Shown: positions 44,487 to 53,042 of the stretch, one piece after another
Layout: every line of letters begins with the position of its first letter
How positions within the stretch are numbered: position 1 is the first letter of the stretch
DNA from: Desulfovibrio inopinatus DSM 10711
Lineage (GTDB): Bacteria; Desulfobacterota; Desulfovibrionia; Desulfovibrionales; Desulfovibrionaceae
Assembly (NCBI RefSeq): GCF_000429305.1
Contig: NZ_AUBP01000007.1
Span: 1-64,000 of the forward strand
DNA: 64,000 nucleotides
Direction of reading: 5' to 3'
Notes under the pieces: model-generated
What the model saw: only the letters and a program-made list of their open reading frames with translations
Database searches by the model: none
Told to the model about the DNA's origin: nothing
Translations under genes and position numbers: made by a program

Positions 44487-45284
44487 TTATGACGTCGTGT
44501 CGCGTGGCGATGCTTCTCGCGCAAGAAATTGTTTGAGAAATGGATCGTCACTCTTCACCATATTTTCTTTGGAACCCTCAAAAATTTTTTTTCCCTTATT
44601 CAGCATCACGACATGGTCAGCAATGGTGTGCAGACTGTCCAGGTCATGGGTGACAACGACGGTTGTCAACCCGAAGGCATCATTGAGATTGAGAATGAGT
44701 GCATCAAGCTCTGCTGCGGTTATGGGGTCGAGACCGGAGGTAGGCTCATCGCAAAGGAGGACGCGTGGATCGAGCACCATTGCCCGTGCCAATCCAGCGC
44801 GTTTACGCATCCCACCCGAAAGTTGACTTGGAAAGAAATCAATAAATTTTTCCAAACCGACTAAACTCAATTTCATGCGGACGACGATTTCAATTTCATT
44901 ATCATTGAGTTCAGAGTGCTCACGCAGTGGGAGAGCAACGTTCTCTCCAAGTGTCAACGAACCGAGCAACGCCCCATCTTGAAAAAGGACTCCCATGCCT
45001 TGTTTATACCTGCGAAGAGCTGGAGGACTCGCATTGTAGATATCTGTTTCGCCGACAATGACATGTCCTGACTTAGGAGGAAGCAATCCCAAAATGGATT
45101 TGAGCATGGTGGATTTTCCACCTCCTGATCCGCCAAGAATGACGGACACTTTTCCGGCCGGCAACGTAGCACTAATATCGTTGAGAATAATTCGATCACC
45201 ATATCCGACAGTGATATGTTCGAGGGTAATATCGGGAATAGTGAGGCGCCTGGAAGGCGTCGGTGAAGCAATGGGCTCTGACAT
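44487..45284 (-). CDS. MlaF-like ABC transporter ATPase
   Basis: A 265-aa ATPase that energises lipid transport across the inner membrane. Walker A is ILGGSGGGKST, the ABC signature is LSGGMRKRAGLARA, Walker B with the D-loop is VLLCDEPTSGLD, and the switch His is in VVVTHD. It lies between mlaE and mlaD. The N-terminal 10-15 residues may not be translated; the family usually starts nearer PDITLEHI. Confidence 0.93.
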   Translation of the reverse strand: MSEPIASPTPSRRLTIPDITLEHITVGYGDRIILNDISATLPAGKVSVILGGSGGGKSTMLKSILGLLPPKSGHVIVGETDIYNASPPALRRYKQGMGVLFQDGALLGSLTLGENVALPLREHSELNDNEIEIVVRMKLSLVGLEKFIDFFPSQLSGGMRKRAGLARAMVLDPRVLLCDEPTSGLDPITAAELDALILNLNDAFGLTTVVVTHDLDSLHTIADHVVMLNKGKKIFEGSKENMVKSDDPFLKQFLAREASPRDTTS

Positions 45285-45355
45285 AACAACGCCGCGTGAT
45301 CCATTATTTTTTCACATGAAACATTTGTAAATGGCCGTCTAATATATTTCAAAAA

Positions 45356-46123
45356 TTATCGTATGAGATATGACAGCCAAGTGAAAAACAGGTCCAAAAC
45401 AATTATGAGGAATATGGCTTGGACAACAGCCTTGGTCGTTCGTTTTCCAACATCGGAGGCTCCTTCTCTTGCGAGAAATCCTTGCCAGCATCCGACAAGA
45501 GTGATGGTGGCGGAAAAACCGAGGCTTTTTACTATCCCGGAAAAAAAGTCGGTCAACTTAAGAAAAGTAGCCGTTTGTTCAAAATAGGCCTGCGGACTGA
45601 GTCCAAGAACGATTGCACTAAATGCTCCGCCTGAAAATATTCCGATGAAATCGGCCCATGCTGTCAACAGTGGTGTCATGATGAGCATGGCTATGAATTT
45701 CGGCCAGACGAGATATCGGACAACATCGATACCCATAACGTTAAGAGCATCGACTTCATCTGAGATGCTCATGGTTGCTATTTCAGCGGTGAACGCGGCT
45801 CCTGCGCGACCGGTCAAGATAATCGCGGTCAATAACGGACCGAGCTCCATGATGATGGTTACACCGACAAGATTGGCTACATAACTGAGAGCGCCAAAAC
45901 GTTCGAGCTGAATAGCGGCCTGTAATGCCAGGATGATACCGGTGCAAGATGCAATAATGCTGACAATGGGGAGAGAGTCCGTTCCAATCCAGGCAAGATG
46001 ACTCCACGTTTGTTTACGTAAATACACCTTGCTGGATTGAAAGATTGAAAAACAGCATTGCGACAAACTCAGGATGAGCCATGTCAGCGTTTCGAATTCG
46101 CGATGTAAGCGCTCGGAAAACAT
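45356..46123 (-). CDS. MlaE-like ABC transporter permease
   Basis: A 255-aa integral membrane protein with five to six helices. The MlaE signature is clear: LVGVTIIMELGPLLTAIILTGRAGAAFTAEIATM followed by EVDALNVMGIDVVRYLVWPK. It forms the translocation path with MlaF and MlaD. It is 3 nt from the STAS gene upstream, consistent with tight coupling, as MlaB (STAS) binds MlaF in E. coli. Confidence 0.93.
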   Translation of the reverse strand: MFSERLHREFETLTWLILSLSQCCFSIFQSSKVYLRKQTWSHLAWIGTDSLPIVSIIASCTGIILALQAAIQLERFGALSYVANLVGVTIIMELGPLLTAIILTGRAGAAFTAEIATMSISDEVDALNVMGIDVVRYLVWPKFIAMLIMTPLLTAWADFIGIFSGGAFSAIVLGLSPQAYFEQTATFLKLTDFFSGIVKSLGFSATITLVGCWQGFLAREGASDVGKRTTKAVVQAIFLIIVLDLFFTWLSYLIR

Positions 46124-46126
46124 GCG

Positions 46127-46456
46127 CTATAACCCGAAAATACTGCCTATCTGAGTTAAGCTGAATATTTTTTCAACTTGAGGGGATACTTCGGTAATTT
46201 GGATTGTGCGATTTTTATCTTTTAATTTATTGCGCAATTCAATGAGTACAGCCAAGCCGGAGCTGTCTATGTATTGGAGTGGAGCCAGATCAAGCACAAT
46301 ATCGCCGTGTGTCCGGTTCAAAAAATCATGTAACTTTTCTCGGACTTGTGGACTTACGGAGAAATCAACTTCCCCACCGATGATAACACGATTCTCTTCA
46401 GGATATTCTTCCCACGTCCAAAATTCTTGTCCATTCTGATTGTCGTGATCCGACAT
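46127..46456 (-). CDS. STAS domain protein (MlaB or anti-anti-sigma factor)
   Basis: A 109-aa STAS-domain protein with the LDLAPLQYIDSSGLAVLIELRNKL motif, in which the Ser corresponds to the phosphorylation site of SpoIIAA-type anti-anti-sigma factors. Its position directly before mlaE suggests it acts as MlaB, binding MlaF to control ATPase activity. MlaB normally lacks regulatory phosphorylation, whereas this protein keeps the DSSG Ser, so an additional kinase-linked control is possible; no partner kinase of the RsbW type is nearby. Confidence 0.85.
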   Translation of the reverse strand: MSDHDNQNGQEFWTWEEYPEENRVIIGGEVDFSVSPQVREKLHDFLNRTHGDIVLDLAPLQYIDSSGLAVLIELRNKLKDKNRTIQITEVSPQVEKIFSLTQIGSIFGL

Positions 46457-46484
46457 AGTGGTTTCACCATGCTTTTGCGTTATA

Positions 46485-47534
46485 TCATGACAGTGTTCGA
46501 TGCGTCATATTGGGAACAAGCCAGGACGCAACGGTTGCTTCTGGAAATTCTTCGACGGCTTTGAACAAGTCGTGCGGAGCGACTGTCGCTGTCCCCACTT
46601 GCCCAACAACGATACCGGCAGCCAGGTTGGCAATGTAACTTGCGGTCAACAAATCCAAGCCTCCGGCTAAAGCCAATGACATGGTCGCAATGACAGTATC
46701 GCCAGCTCCAGTGACATCATAGACTTTTCTGGCGACCGCCGGAATGTGATAAATGGTATCTGGGGCAATAAAAAGCGCCATGCCCATACCACCCAATGTC
46801 ATAAGTAAATGTTTGTTGCGGAACCGTTTGAAAAGCGCAAGTCCCGCACGAACAATATCTTGCTTTTCCCGAGGTGTCACACCAGATAATGCCGCTGTTT
46901 CCTTGGCGTTCGGTGTGATAATATCCACCTCTTCATAACAGTCGGCATTAACGGGTTTGGGATCAGTAAGAATATATGGTTTGGGTGTACGTTGAGCAAC
47001 AGCGGAACGCAAGGCCGACATAAGTGCCGGAGTCACCAAGCCTTTGCCATAATCGGAGACAATGATGCCGTCGCAACGTGAAACCGCTTCAAGCATTGAT
47101 TGCGTGAGACGGGTATTGGTTTCGGCATCAAGTTGTTCCCGAGACTCTCGATCGACACGAACAACTTGCTGATTTTGTGCAAGGATACGTGTTTTGATCG
47201 TTGTTGGTCGATAGGGGGACGTCTGGCAGGCACATTCTATGGCATTATCATGAAGCAATGCCGTGAGTGAGCGCCCTGCTTCGTCATCTCCACATACAGA
47301 TACGAGCAGGGGGGTGCCACCAAGAGATTGTATGTTCTTGGCGACATTCCCCGCTCCCCCCAGCATAAATCGTTCATCACGAACGTTCACCACGGGAACC
47401 GGCGCTTCAGGAGAAATCCGTTCCACATCGCCGAAGACATACTGATCCAGCATGACATCGCCAAGGACAAGGATGGTTTTTCCTCTCATCGCATCGAGTG
47501 AAGTGCGCAGGCTTTCGGCATCAAGTTTTTGCAT
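46485..47534 (-). CDS. D-glycero-beta-D-manno-heptose-7-phosphate kinase (RfaE domain I)
   Basis: A 349-aa PfkB-fold kinase that phosphorylates heptose 7-phosphate for LPS core. It shows ILVLGDVMLDQY, the GGAGNVAKN block, the anion-hole GAGDT motif near the C-terminus and length typical of the RfaE N-terminal half alone. The nucleotidyltransferase half of HldE is missing and is presumably a separate gene elsewhere. It follows parB by 32 nt, so parB, rfaE1 and the mla genes could share a transcript. Confidence 0.9.
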   Translation of the reverse strand: MQKLDAESLRTSLDAMRGKTILVLGDVMLDQYVFGDVERISPEAPVPVVNVRDERFMLGGAGNVAKNIQSLGGTPLLVSVCGDDEAGRSLTALLHDNAIECACQTSPYRPTTIKTRILAQNQQVVRVDRESREQLDAETNTRLTQSMLEAVSRCDGIIVSDYGKGLVTPALMSALRSAVAQRTPKPYILTDPKPVNADCYEEVDIITPNAKETAALSGVTPREKQDIVRAGLALFKRFRNKHLLMTLGGMGMALFIAPDTIYHIPAVARKVYDVTGAGDTVIATMSLALAGGLDLLTASYIANLAAGIVVGQVGTATVAPHDLFKAVEEFPEATVASWLVPNMTHRTLS

Positions 47535-47566
47535 GGGGAGGTATCCTCAGTGGTGACGCGTCGAAT

Positions 47567-48769
47567 CTATAAGGCTGATGCAAAGCCTTCTTCCGTTGGT
47601 TGTGTCGTAGAATCCGGAATAGGTTGTGCTAACGCCTGGGTATCGTTCTCGTCAGATGCGTGCGTATCGTTTTCCAAGGTCAGTGTATCCGACGAAGCTT
47701 CAGAAGCATTTGCATCGGATGGCTCTTCAAGAGATTCATCTATGAGCATCTCTGATGTTTCTGAGGCGTTTGCATCGTTGGCCTCATGCGGCTCGAGGAC
47801 ATTCGTCTCTGCATCATCAAGGGATTCATCAGAACTCCCCTCTTCGGCTTGCTGTAGTTCATATCCCCATTTGCTGAGCACAGTCATGAGCTCTTCAGCG
47901 CTTTTGTAGCTTATGGTGATGCTTCCTTTATCAGCAGTTCCACGGAATGAAACCGGAACACCAAAACCTGACTGGAGTGTTTTTGCTGTCACGCGCAATC
48001 GAACATCAGGTGCAGGACGCGATGGTTTCACCGGAGCCGTCACGGTTTCATTCTGCAAGCTGGCGGCAACTTCCGGCGGAAGTTCCTGTTTTTTGTTCCA
48101 GTTGGAAACGATTTTTTCGACTTGCCGTACCGACATATTTTCTTTGCGAATGAATGCCCAAATTGCTTCTCTGACCGTCGTATCCTCTACCGATAATAGC
48201 GATCGGGCATGACCAGCTGATAATCGTGCTGATGCGACATCTTCTTTGATTGCGTCAGGAAGCTGGAGCAAACGAATCGTGTTGGCAATCGCTGACCGAC
48301 TCTTCCCGATTTTTTTGGACAGTTCTTCTTGGCTCAAAGAAAAACGGCTGATGAGTTCTTGTAAGCCCATAGCTTCTTCCATGGGATTGAGATCTTCGCG
48401 TTGCAGGTTTTCAATCAACGCAAGAGCGAGACTTTGTTCGTCGGTAACATTGCGTACAACAATAGGGATTTCTTCGAGCCCAGCCATTTGACTCGCTCGC
48501 CAACGCCGCTCCCCAGCGACGATTTCATATCGAACCGGATGAGCACCCCGTACTTCCCTGACGAGAACAGGTTGGAGTACGCCTTGTTCGCGAATCGACT
48601 CGGACAAATCATGCAACGCCTCTTTGGAAAACTCACGGCGCGGTTGGTTGGGGTTGGGCCGGATATGACCTAAAGGGGCTACTCGTACGGTGTCATTGGT
48701 TTGCCGGGCGGAAGAACTTCCCAATAATGCATCCAATCCACGTCCCAGTCCTTTGGAAACACCTGCCAT
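47567..48769 (-). CDS. Chromosome partitioning protein ParB
   Basis: A 400-aa CTP-dependent DNA clamp that loads at parS. The N-terminal ParA-activating GLGRGLDALLG is followed by PLGHIRPNPNQPRREF, the CTPase region VAGERRWRAS, the helix-turn-helix (ISRFSLSQEELSKKIGKSRSAIANTIRLLQLP) and a dimerisation region near 300. The last about 90 residues are an unusual acidic Asn/Asp/Glu/Ser/Thr-rich tail with repeated DANASE-type units, so the protein is longer than the 280-300 aa usual for ParB. Two perfect parS sites lie close by (49466-49481, 50485-50500). ATG 48769 has AAGGAG. Confidence 0.95.
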   Translation of the reverse strand: MAGVSKGLGRGLDALLGSSSARQTNDTVRVAPLGHIRPNPNQPRREFSKEALHDLSESIREQGVLQPVLVREVRGAHPVRYEIVAGERRWRASQMAGLEEIPIVVRNVTDEQSLALALIENLQREDLNPMEEAMGLQELISRFSLSQEELSKKIGKSRSAIANTIRLLQLPDAIKEDVASARLSAGHARSLLSVEDTTVREAIWAFIRKENMSVRQVEKIVSNWNKKQELPPEVAASLQNETVTAPVKPSRPAPDVRLRVTAKTLQSGFGVPVSFRGTADKGSITISYKSAEELMTVLSKWGYELQQAEEGSSDESLDDAETNVLEPHEANDANASETSEMLIDESLEEPSDANASEASSDTLTLENDTHASDENDTQALAQPIPDSTTQPTEEGFASAL

Positions 48770-48925
48770 GTTTTTTCTCCTTCACATTCCATGCGCAGTA
48801 TATGCGCGTCATATATCTCGTAACTTGACAAGATGTGTCGTAACATTACCCTTTGACTCTCGAAAAGAAAAGGACCATATCCACGCGAAACGTGGTACCT
48901 ATTTCAACGGTCAAAAGGAGATGCC

Positions 48926-49354
48926 ATGGCCGATCAAAAGAATCATTTTCAACCTCTCTACGATGAGAAGCAAAAACTTCTTGGTATTGTCATTTCACCG
49001 GAGTTATGGATGGCGATTGAGAAAGAGGCCAATCCTATTTTCGATGCTGCTCTTGCCACATTGACAGGAAAATCTCCTGAAACAGTGGAAGAAGTACCCG
49101 AACCGATGAAGAATTTTGAGCAATTCAAAGAGTATTGGGATTTTGCTTATGAATTGCCGTATGACGTTCACTGCGATCAATGTGGTCAACAAACAGAAAA
49201 CTGGCTTGAAGACGAGCCGCGAAAATTCAGATTGCGGAATGCCAACCTTGGTGGTCTCCTTTGTTTCACTTGTATGAAGTGTAATGCCAGTGTTGCCAAA
49301 AAGCATTTCAAGAAACACGTTGCGGTGGAGTGCACGCCACGAAAGACTTCATAG
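48926..49354 (+). CDS. Hypothetical protein with C-terminal zinc ribbon
   Basis: A 142-aa protein I cannot name. The first half is helical and acidic; from about residue 80 two CxxC knuckles (CDQCG and CFTCMKC) enclose a basic, aromatic stretch, giving a zinc-ribbon pattern, and a His/Cys-rich basic tail follows. ATG 48926 has AAAGGAG. It is divergent from parB, and its end faces a bidirectional terminator and parS. It resembles uncharacterised proteins common in Desulfovibrio; this is recollection, not a search. Confidence 0.65.
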   Translation: MADQKNHFQPLYDEKQKLLGIVISPELWMAIEKEANPIFDAALATLTGKSPETVEEVPEPMKNFEQFKEYWDFAYELPYDVHCDQCGQQTENWLEDEPRKFRLRNANLGGLLCFTCMKCNASVAKKHFKKHVAVECTPRKTS

Positions 49355-49439
49355 AGGTCAATATGGACAATTGGGTGCAACAATACGATTGAACTGTTGC
49401 GTATATATGACCACCGCCATGTAGGTTTATTATGTATAA

Positions 49440-49464
49440 AAAAGGGGAGCTCGGCTCCCCTTTT
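49440..49464. terminator. Bidirectional terminator between the zinc-ribbon gene and parA
   Basis: An 11-bp perfect stem (AAAAGGGGAGC with GCTCCCCTTTT) and a 3-nt loop. A-rich and T-rich arms allow termination from both strands. The parS site follows 1 nt later. Confidence 0.85.
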
Positions 49465-49465
49465 G

Positions 49466-49481
49466 TGTTTCACGTGAAACA
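49466..49481. promoter_or_regulatory. parS site 1
   Basis: A perfect copy of the canonical 16-bp parS palindrome TGTTTCACGTGAAACA, the ParB nucleation site. It lies just after the terminator and 4 nt beyond the end of parA. Confidence 0.95.
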
Positions 49482-49484
49482 CAA

Positions 49485-50279
49485 TCAGGCGCACGCCATA
49501 AAACCATCAACAACTTTGGGCTCGCGCGAAACCACTTCTTTGGCAAGAGACAAATAGGCTTCAGACCCTTTGGATTTGATATCGTGAGTAATAGCAGGCC
49601 GTCCAAAGCTAGGAGCCTCGGAGAGTCTAATGTTTCGTGGAATCAATGTCATGAAATGGTGGCGAGGAAAGCATTTCCACACTTCTCGTTTTACATGACG
49701 ATTGAGTTTATTTCGTCCATCATACATGGTCAAAACAACACCAAGTAGATCAAGTCGAGGGTTGAAATTTTCTTTGACTGCTTCAAATGTACGGAGAAGT
49801 TGAGCGATTCCTTCCAAGGCATAGTATTCACATTGAAGAGGAACAAGAAGTTCAGTACCTGCACAAAGTGCATTCAATGTAACTAATCCAAGAGAAGGAG
49901 GACAATCGAGCAAGACGAAATCATACTCTTTTGCCACTGTCTCAGTTATACTGCGTAAGAAGTACTCTCTTCCCGGTTTATCTACCAATTCAATATCAGC
50001 CGCGACAAGATCTGGACTTGATGGTAATACATGTAAATAGGGTAATTCCGTTTCGTGAATTGCCAGATGGGCACGATTCGCGTCATACATTACATTATAC
50101 AAGGTTTCCCTGATGACATCGCCATAAATACCTAAACCACTGGACGCATTCGCTTGAGGGTCACAGTCTATAATAAGGGTACGCTTTTCCATGACAGCCA
50201 AGGCAGCTCCAAGATTGACCGCCGTGGTTGTTTTTCCGACGCCGCCTTTTTGGTTGGCGACAATGATGATTCTGGTCAT
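49485..50279 (-). CDS. Chromosome partitioning ATPase ParA (Soj)
   Basis: A 264-aa Walker-type ATPase that works with ParB and parS to separate origins. The deviant Walker A KGGVGKTTT is at 11-19, with DCDPQANASSGLG and LLDCPPSLG following. ATG 50279 is preceded by GAGGAAGAGG. parB lies about 700 nt downstream, beyond the terminator, parS and the divergent zinc-ribbon gene, so parA and parB are not a simple adjacent pair here. Confidence 0.95.
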   Translation of the reverse strand: MTRIIIVANQKGGVGKTTTAVNLGAALAVMEKRTLIIDCDPQANASSGLGIYGDVIRETLYNVMYDANRAHLAIHETELPYLHVLPSSPDLVAADIELVDKPGREYFLRSITETVAKEYDFVLLDCPPSLGLVTLNALCAGTELLVPLQCEYYALEGIAQLLRTFEAVKENFNPRLDLLGVVLTMYDGRNKLNRHVKREVWKCFPRHHFMTLIPRNIRLSEAPSFGRPAITHDIKSKGSEAYLSLAKEVVSREPKVVDGFMACA

Positions 50280-50393
50280 GAAACCCCCTCTTCCTCGTCT
50301 CTTCTCTACTCACAACGGGTTATTAATAAATGTTCAGTGTGAAAACTGCACCGTTGCAGTCACCTTGAATGAACTAGTCTCAACAAGCCTTAT

Positions 50394-50410
50394 ATTCACT
50401 CAAAGTGAGT
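50394..50410. promoter_or_regulatory. Possible operator upstream of parA
   Basis: ATTCACT and AGTGAGT form a dyad with a 3-nt centre and one mismatch about 115 bp upstream of the parA start. A second dyad, ACTGCA/TGCAGT, is at 50345-50360. Either may bind a regulator; there is no direct evidence. Confidence 0.25.
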
Positions 50411-50476
50411 ATGCGTGCAAGGGATTTTTTAGAAAAAGCGAATATATCATAAAGAAAATGTGAGTAGAGCAAAAAA

Positions 50477-50508
50477 AAGCGCAATGTTTCACGTGAAACA
50501 TTGCGCTT
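50477..50508 (-). terminator. Terminator whose stem is parS site 2
   Basis: A perfect 32-bp palindrome (arms of 16 bp, extending parS by 8 bp on each side). On the minus strand it lies just after the small gene at 50526-50816 and runs into a tract of eight T (50478-50471), so it has the form of an intrinsic terminator. Confidence 0.8.
50485..50500. promoter_or_regulatory. parS site 2
   Basis: A perfect canonical parS palindrome at the centre of a 32-bp palindrome, about 1 kb from site 1 and upstream of parA. Confidence 0.95.
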
Positions 50509-50525
50509 GAGTGGAAAAAACGTTC

Positions 50526-50816
50526 TTAATCTTTGAATGTGCGATGGCAGTATGTTTGTGCTTCATTCAATGATTCGATCAGCATGACAGCATCTTCAAG
50601 TTGCCCTTTCTTAACAGCTTGAAGAAATTCCGTGGCAAGGTGGGCGAAATCTTCGGCCTGGTCAACCCAGCCTTCGTCTGCCGTCATGTGCATCTGTGTT
50701 GTTAGGCGAACGAAAGTGTTTACCTCTGCAACTTCCGGCAATTGGTTGTCGTTAATTTTTGCGACGATGGCGTCGTATGCCTCTTGCAAATTTTGTTTCA
50801 GGGCCGTGAAATTCAT
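50526..50816 (-). CDS. Small helical protein, possibly XXXCH-type
   Basis: A 96-aa soluble, mostly helical, acidic protein with a single Cys-His pair near the end (TYCHRTFKD). This tail recalls the short XXXCH proteins of Desulfovibrio, whose function is unknown; I am not certain of membership. ATG 50816 has a modest upstream site. It is a single gene ended by the parS-containing terminator. Confidence 0.6.
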   Translation of the reverse strand: MNFTALKQNLQEAYDAIVAKINDNQLPEVAEVNTFVRLTTQMHMTADEGWVDQAEDFAHLATEFLQAVKKGQLEDAVMLIESLNEAQTYCHRTFKD

Positions 50817-51031
50817 TGCAACAATCCTGGATGGCTTCCTTGTATTCGAGTTTGAAATGTTGATCTCTTGTAAAAAAACCGCGGAAAATGTGTCAACTCT
50901 TTTATGCAGGTAAGAGTCATATCATATCATTCTTTACTGCATTTTCGTCATAATTTTATTTTTGGCTCTATGCTCCCCTCCTCCCCCCTCCTAAACAAGG
51001 TAGAAAATGTATCGCGAACACGTGATTGCAC

Positions 51032-52039
51032 TTACACACCGTAGTAATCTCTGTACCAATCAACAAATGCTTGAATGCCTTTTTCCAAAGGAGTGGACGG
51101 AGAAAAACCGACATTCTCAATGAGGGCATCCACATTTGCATAGGTGGCTTCCACATCCCCCGGTTGTATTGGCAAATAATTTTTTTGAGCCTTCATGCCG
51201 AGGCATGATTCAATGACTTCGATAAAATGTCCGAGTTCAACTGTGTTGTGATTTCCAATATTATACAGCCGGTAAGGTGCAGGACTTGTACTTGGATCGG
51301 GATGACTGGCGTCCCAATTCGGGTTCGGTTGCGCCGGTTGAGCAAGAACACGAATGATGCCTTCAACAATGTCATCAATATATGTGAAGTCACGACGCAT
51401 TTTGCCGTTATTGAATACAGTGATGGGTTTGTTTTCCAAAATAGCGCGGGTAAAAAGAAACAACGCCATATCTGGTCTCCCCCACGGGCCATACACGGTA
51501 AAAAAACGTAAACCGGTACACGGGAGTCTGTACAGATGGCTGTATGTATGGGCAATCAACTCATTTGACTTTTTGGTTGCTGCGTAAAGACTAATAGGGT
51601 GATCCACATTGTCATGCACGCTAAATGGCATGGAGGTGTTCAAACCGTATACCGAACTTGATGAAGCATATGTGAAGTGCTTCACTGCACATCGTTTTGC
51701 ATTTTCCAAAATATTGAAAAAACCGATTATGTTCGCATCAATGTAGGCTTGTGGATTTTCAAGACTGTATCGGACACCAGGCTGTGCAGCCAAGTGTATC
51801 ACGTTGTCGACGCCATGCATGTCGAAAAGATTTGATACGGCTTCCATAGAGGTCATGTCGGCTTCTACAAGACGAAAACCGCTATGTGAGCGCAGTCGCT
51901 CTGCCCTCGCTTTTTTTAAACTTGGGTCGTAATAGTCGTTGAAGTTATCGAGCCCTACAACGTCTTGTCCATCAGCAAGAAGCCTGGATGAAACATGATA
52001 TCCAATAAAGCCGGCCGCTCCGGTAACGAGAATACTCAT
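51032..52039 (-). CDS. UDP-glucuronate 4-epimerase-like SDR enzyme
   Basis: A 335-aa extended short-chain dehydrogenase/reductase. The NAD site is TGAAGFIGYH (residues 6-15), the active site is SSSVYG with the YAATKKSNE Tyr-Lys pair, and GLDNFNDYYDPSLKKAR matches UDP-glucuronate 4-epimerases (CapI/LpsL type). It would make UDP-galacturonate for LPS core or capsule. ATG 52039 has AAGGACA upstream. It stands alone, far from the glycan cluster at the left end. Confidence 0.85.
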   Translation of the reverse strand: MSILVTGAAGFIGYHVSSRLLADGQDVVGLDNFNDYYDPSLKKARAERLRSHSGFRLVEADMTSMEAVSNLFDMHGVDNVIHLAAQPGVRYSLENPQAYIDANIIGFFNILENAKRCAVKHFTYASSSSVYGLNTSMPFSVHDNVDHPISLYAATKKSNELIAHTYSHLYRLPCTGLRFFTVYGPWGRPDMALFLFTRAILENKPITVFNNGKMRRDFTYIDDIVEGIIRVLAQPAQPNPNWDASHPDPSTSPAPYRLYNIGNHNTVELGHFIEVIESCLGMKAQKNYLPIQPGDVEATYANVDALIENVGFSPSTPLEKGIQAFVDWYRDYYGV

Positions 52040-52258
52040 GATATTGTCCTTTACTCAATGTGAAGTGTTTGCATAAGGAAAGACGTCGTATGGGTCAATG
52101 CCAAGAAAAGCATATATAATAAGACCGTTTTCCCTTCGCCTTTCTTCTTTGGACAATTCCAAACTCTGAACAAGCCAGCTTCTGAAAACAATATGCTTCT
52201 CTGTGACCATCTCACAATACAGGTCATAGAGTTGAAATGTGCAATGCTCATCCGTGGT

Positions 52259-53017
52259 TTATTTACCGGTTGTTTCCTTCACGCCATTGAGCACTCCCCG
52301 AAAAAGGTCAAGTGGGATGGGAAGAATGGTCGAAGATGATGTTTCCGCAGCCATTTCTTTCATGGTTTGTAGATATCGCAATTGCAATGCTTCAGGATGG
52401 CGGCTGATGATTTCAGCAGCATCTGCCAGTTTGGCAGCCGCTTGGTACTCCCCTTCCGCACCGATCACTTTCGCTCTCCGCTCACGTTCCGCCTCGGCTT
52501 GTCTGGCCATGGCGCGTTGCATATCTTGTGGTAAGTCAATGTATTTGACCTCAACATTACTGACTTTTACTCCCCAAGGGTCCGTGTGGAGATCGAGAAT
52601 CGTCTGGATTTGCTCGTTGACTTCTTCGCGGTGGGATAAAATTTCATCAAGTTCAACGCCACCGCAAACACTACGTAAGGTTGTTTGGGCGAGTTGTGAG
52701 GTGGCATACATGTAATCTTCCACCGTCAGAATAGCTTTGCTTGGATCGATGACTCGAAAGTAGACTACAGCATTGACTTTGATGCTGACGTTGTCTTTGG
52801 TAATGACATCTTGATTTGGCACATCCATGGTCACAACGCGTAACGATACCCGGGTCATACGATCAATGATGGGGATTAAAAAAATCAGGCCCGGTCCCTT
52901 GGCTTCGATAATACGCCCCAATCTGAAAACAACGGCGCGCTCGTATTCGTTGAGGACTTTGAGAGAAACAAAAAGCAGAATAAGAATAACAATAAACAGT
53001 GGAGCAAATGTCATCAT
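52259..53017 (-). CDS. SPFH/slipin (stomatin-like) membrane protein
   Basis: A 252-aa inner-membrane protein with one N-terminal helix (about 5-22) and the band 7 domain ([30 protein letters not shown]), then a coiled helical region rich in Ala/Glu/Arg. Slipins form microdomain rings and work with NfeD proteases. I chose ATG 53017 (AGAGGA upstream); the longer frame to 53251 overlaps the neighbour and is not needed. It follows nfeD by 25 nt. Confidence 0.92.
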   Translation of the reverse strand: MMTFAPLFIVILILLFVSLKVLNEYERAVVFRLGRIIEAKGPGLIFLIPIIDRMTRVSLRVVTMDVPNQDVITKDNVSIKVNAVVYFRVIDPSKAILTVEDYMYATSQLAQTTLRSVCGGVELDEILSHREEVNEQIQTILDLHTDPWGVKVSNVEVKYIDLPQDMQRAMARQAEAERERRAKVIGAEGEYQAAAKLADAAEIISRHPEALQLRYLQTMKEMAAETSSSTILPIPLDLFRGVLNGVKETTGK

Positions 53018-53042
53018 GACGAGTTCCTCTGCCTCGAGGGCG

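Noticed and set aside
52051-52251. 66-codon minus-strand frame between the epimerase and slipin genes
   Set aside because: Weak start, no ribosome site, mixed composition; probably non-coding.
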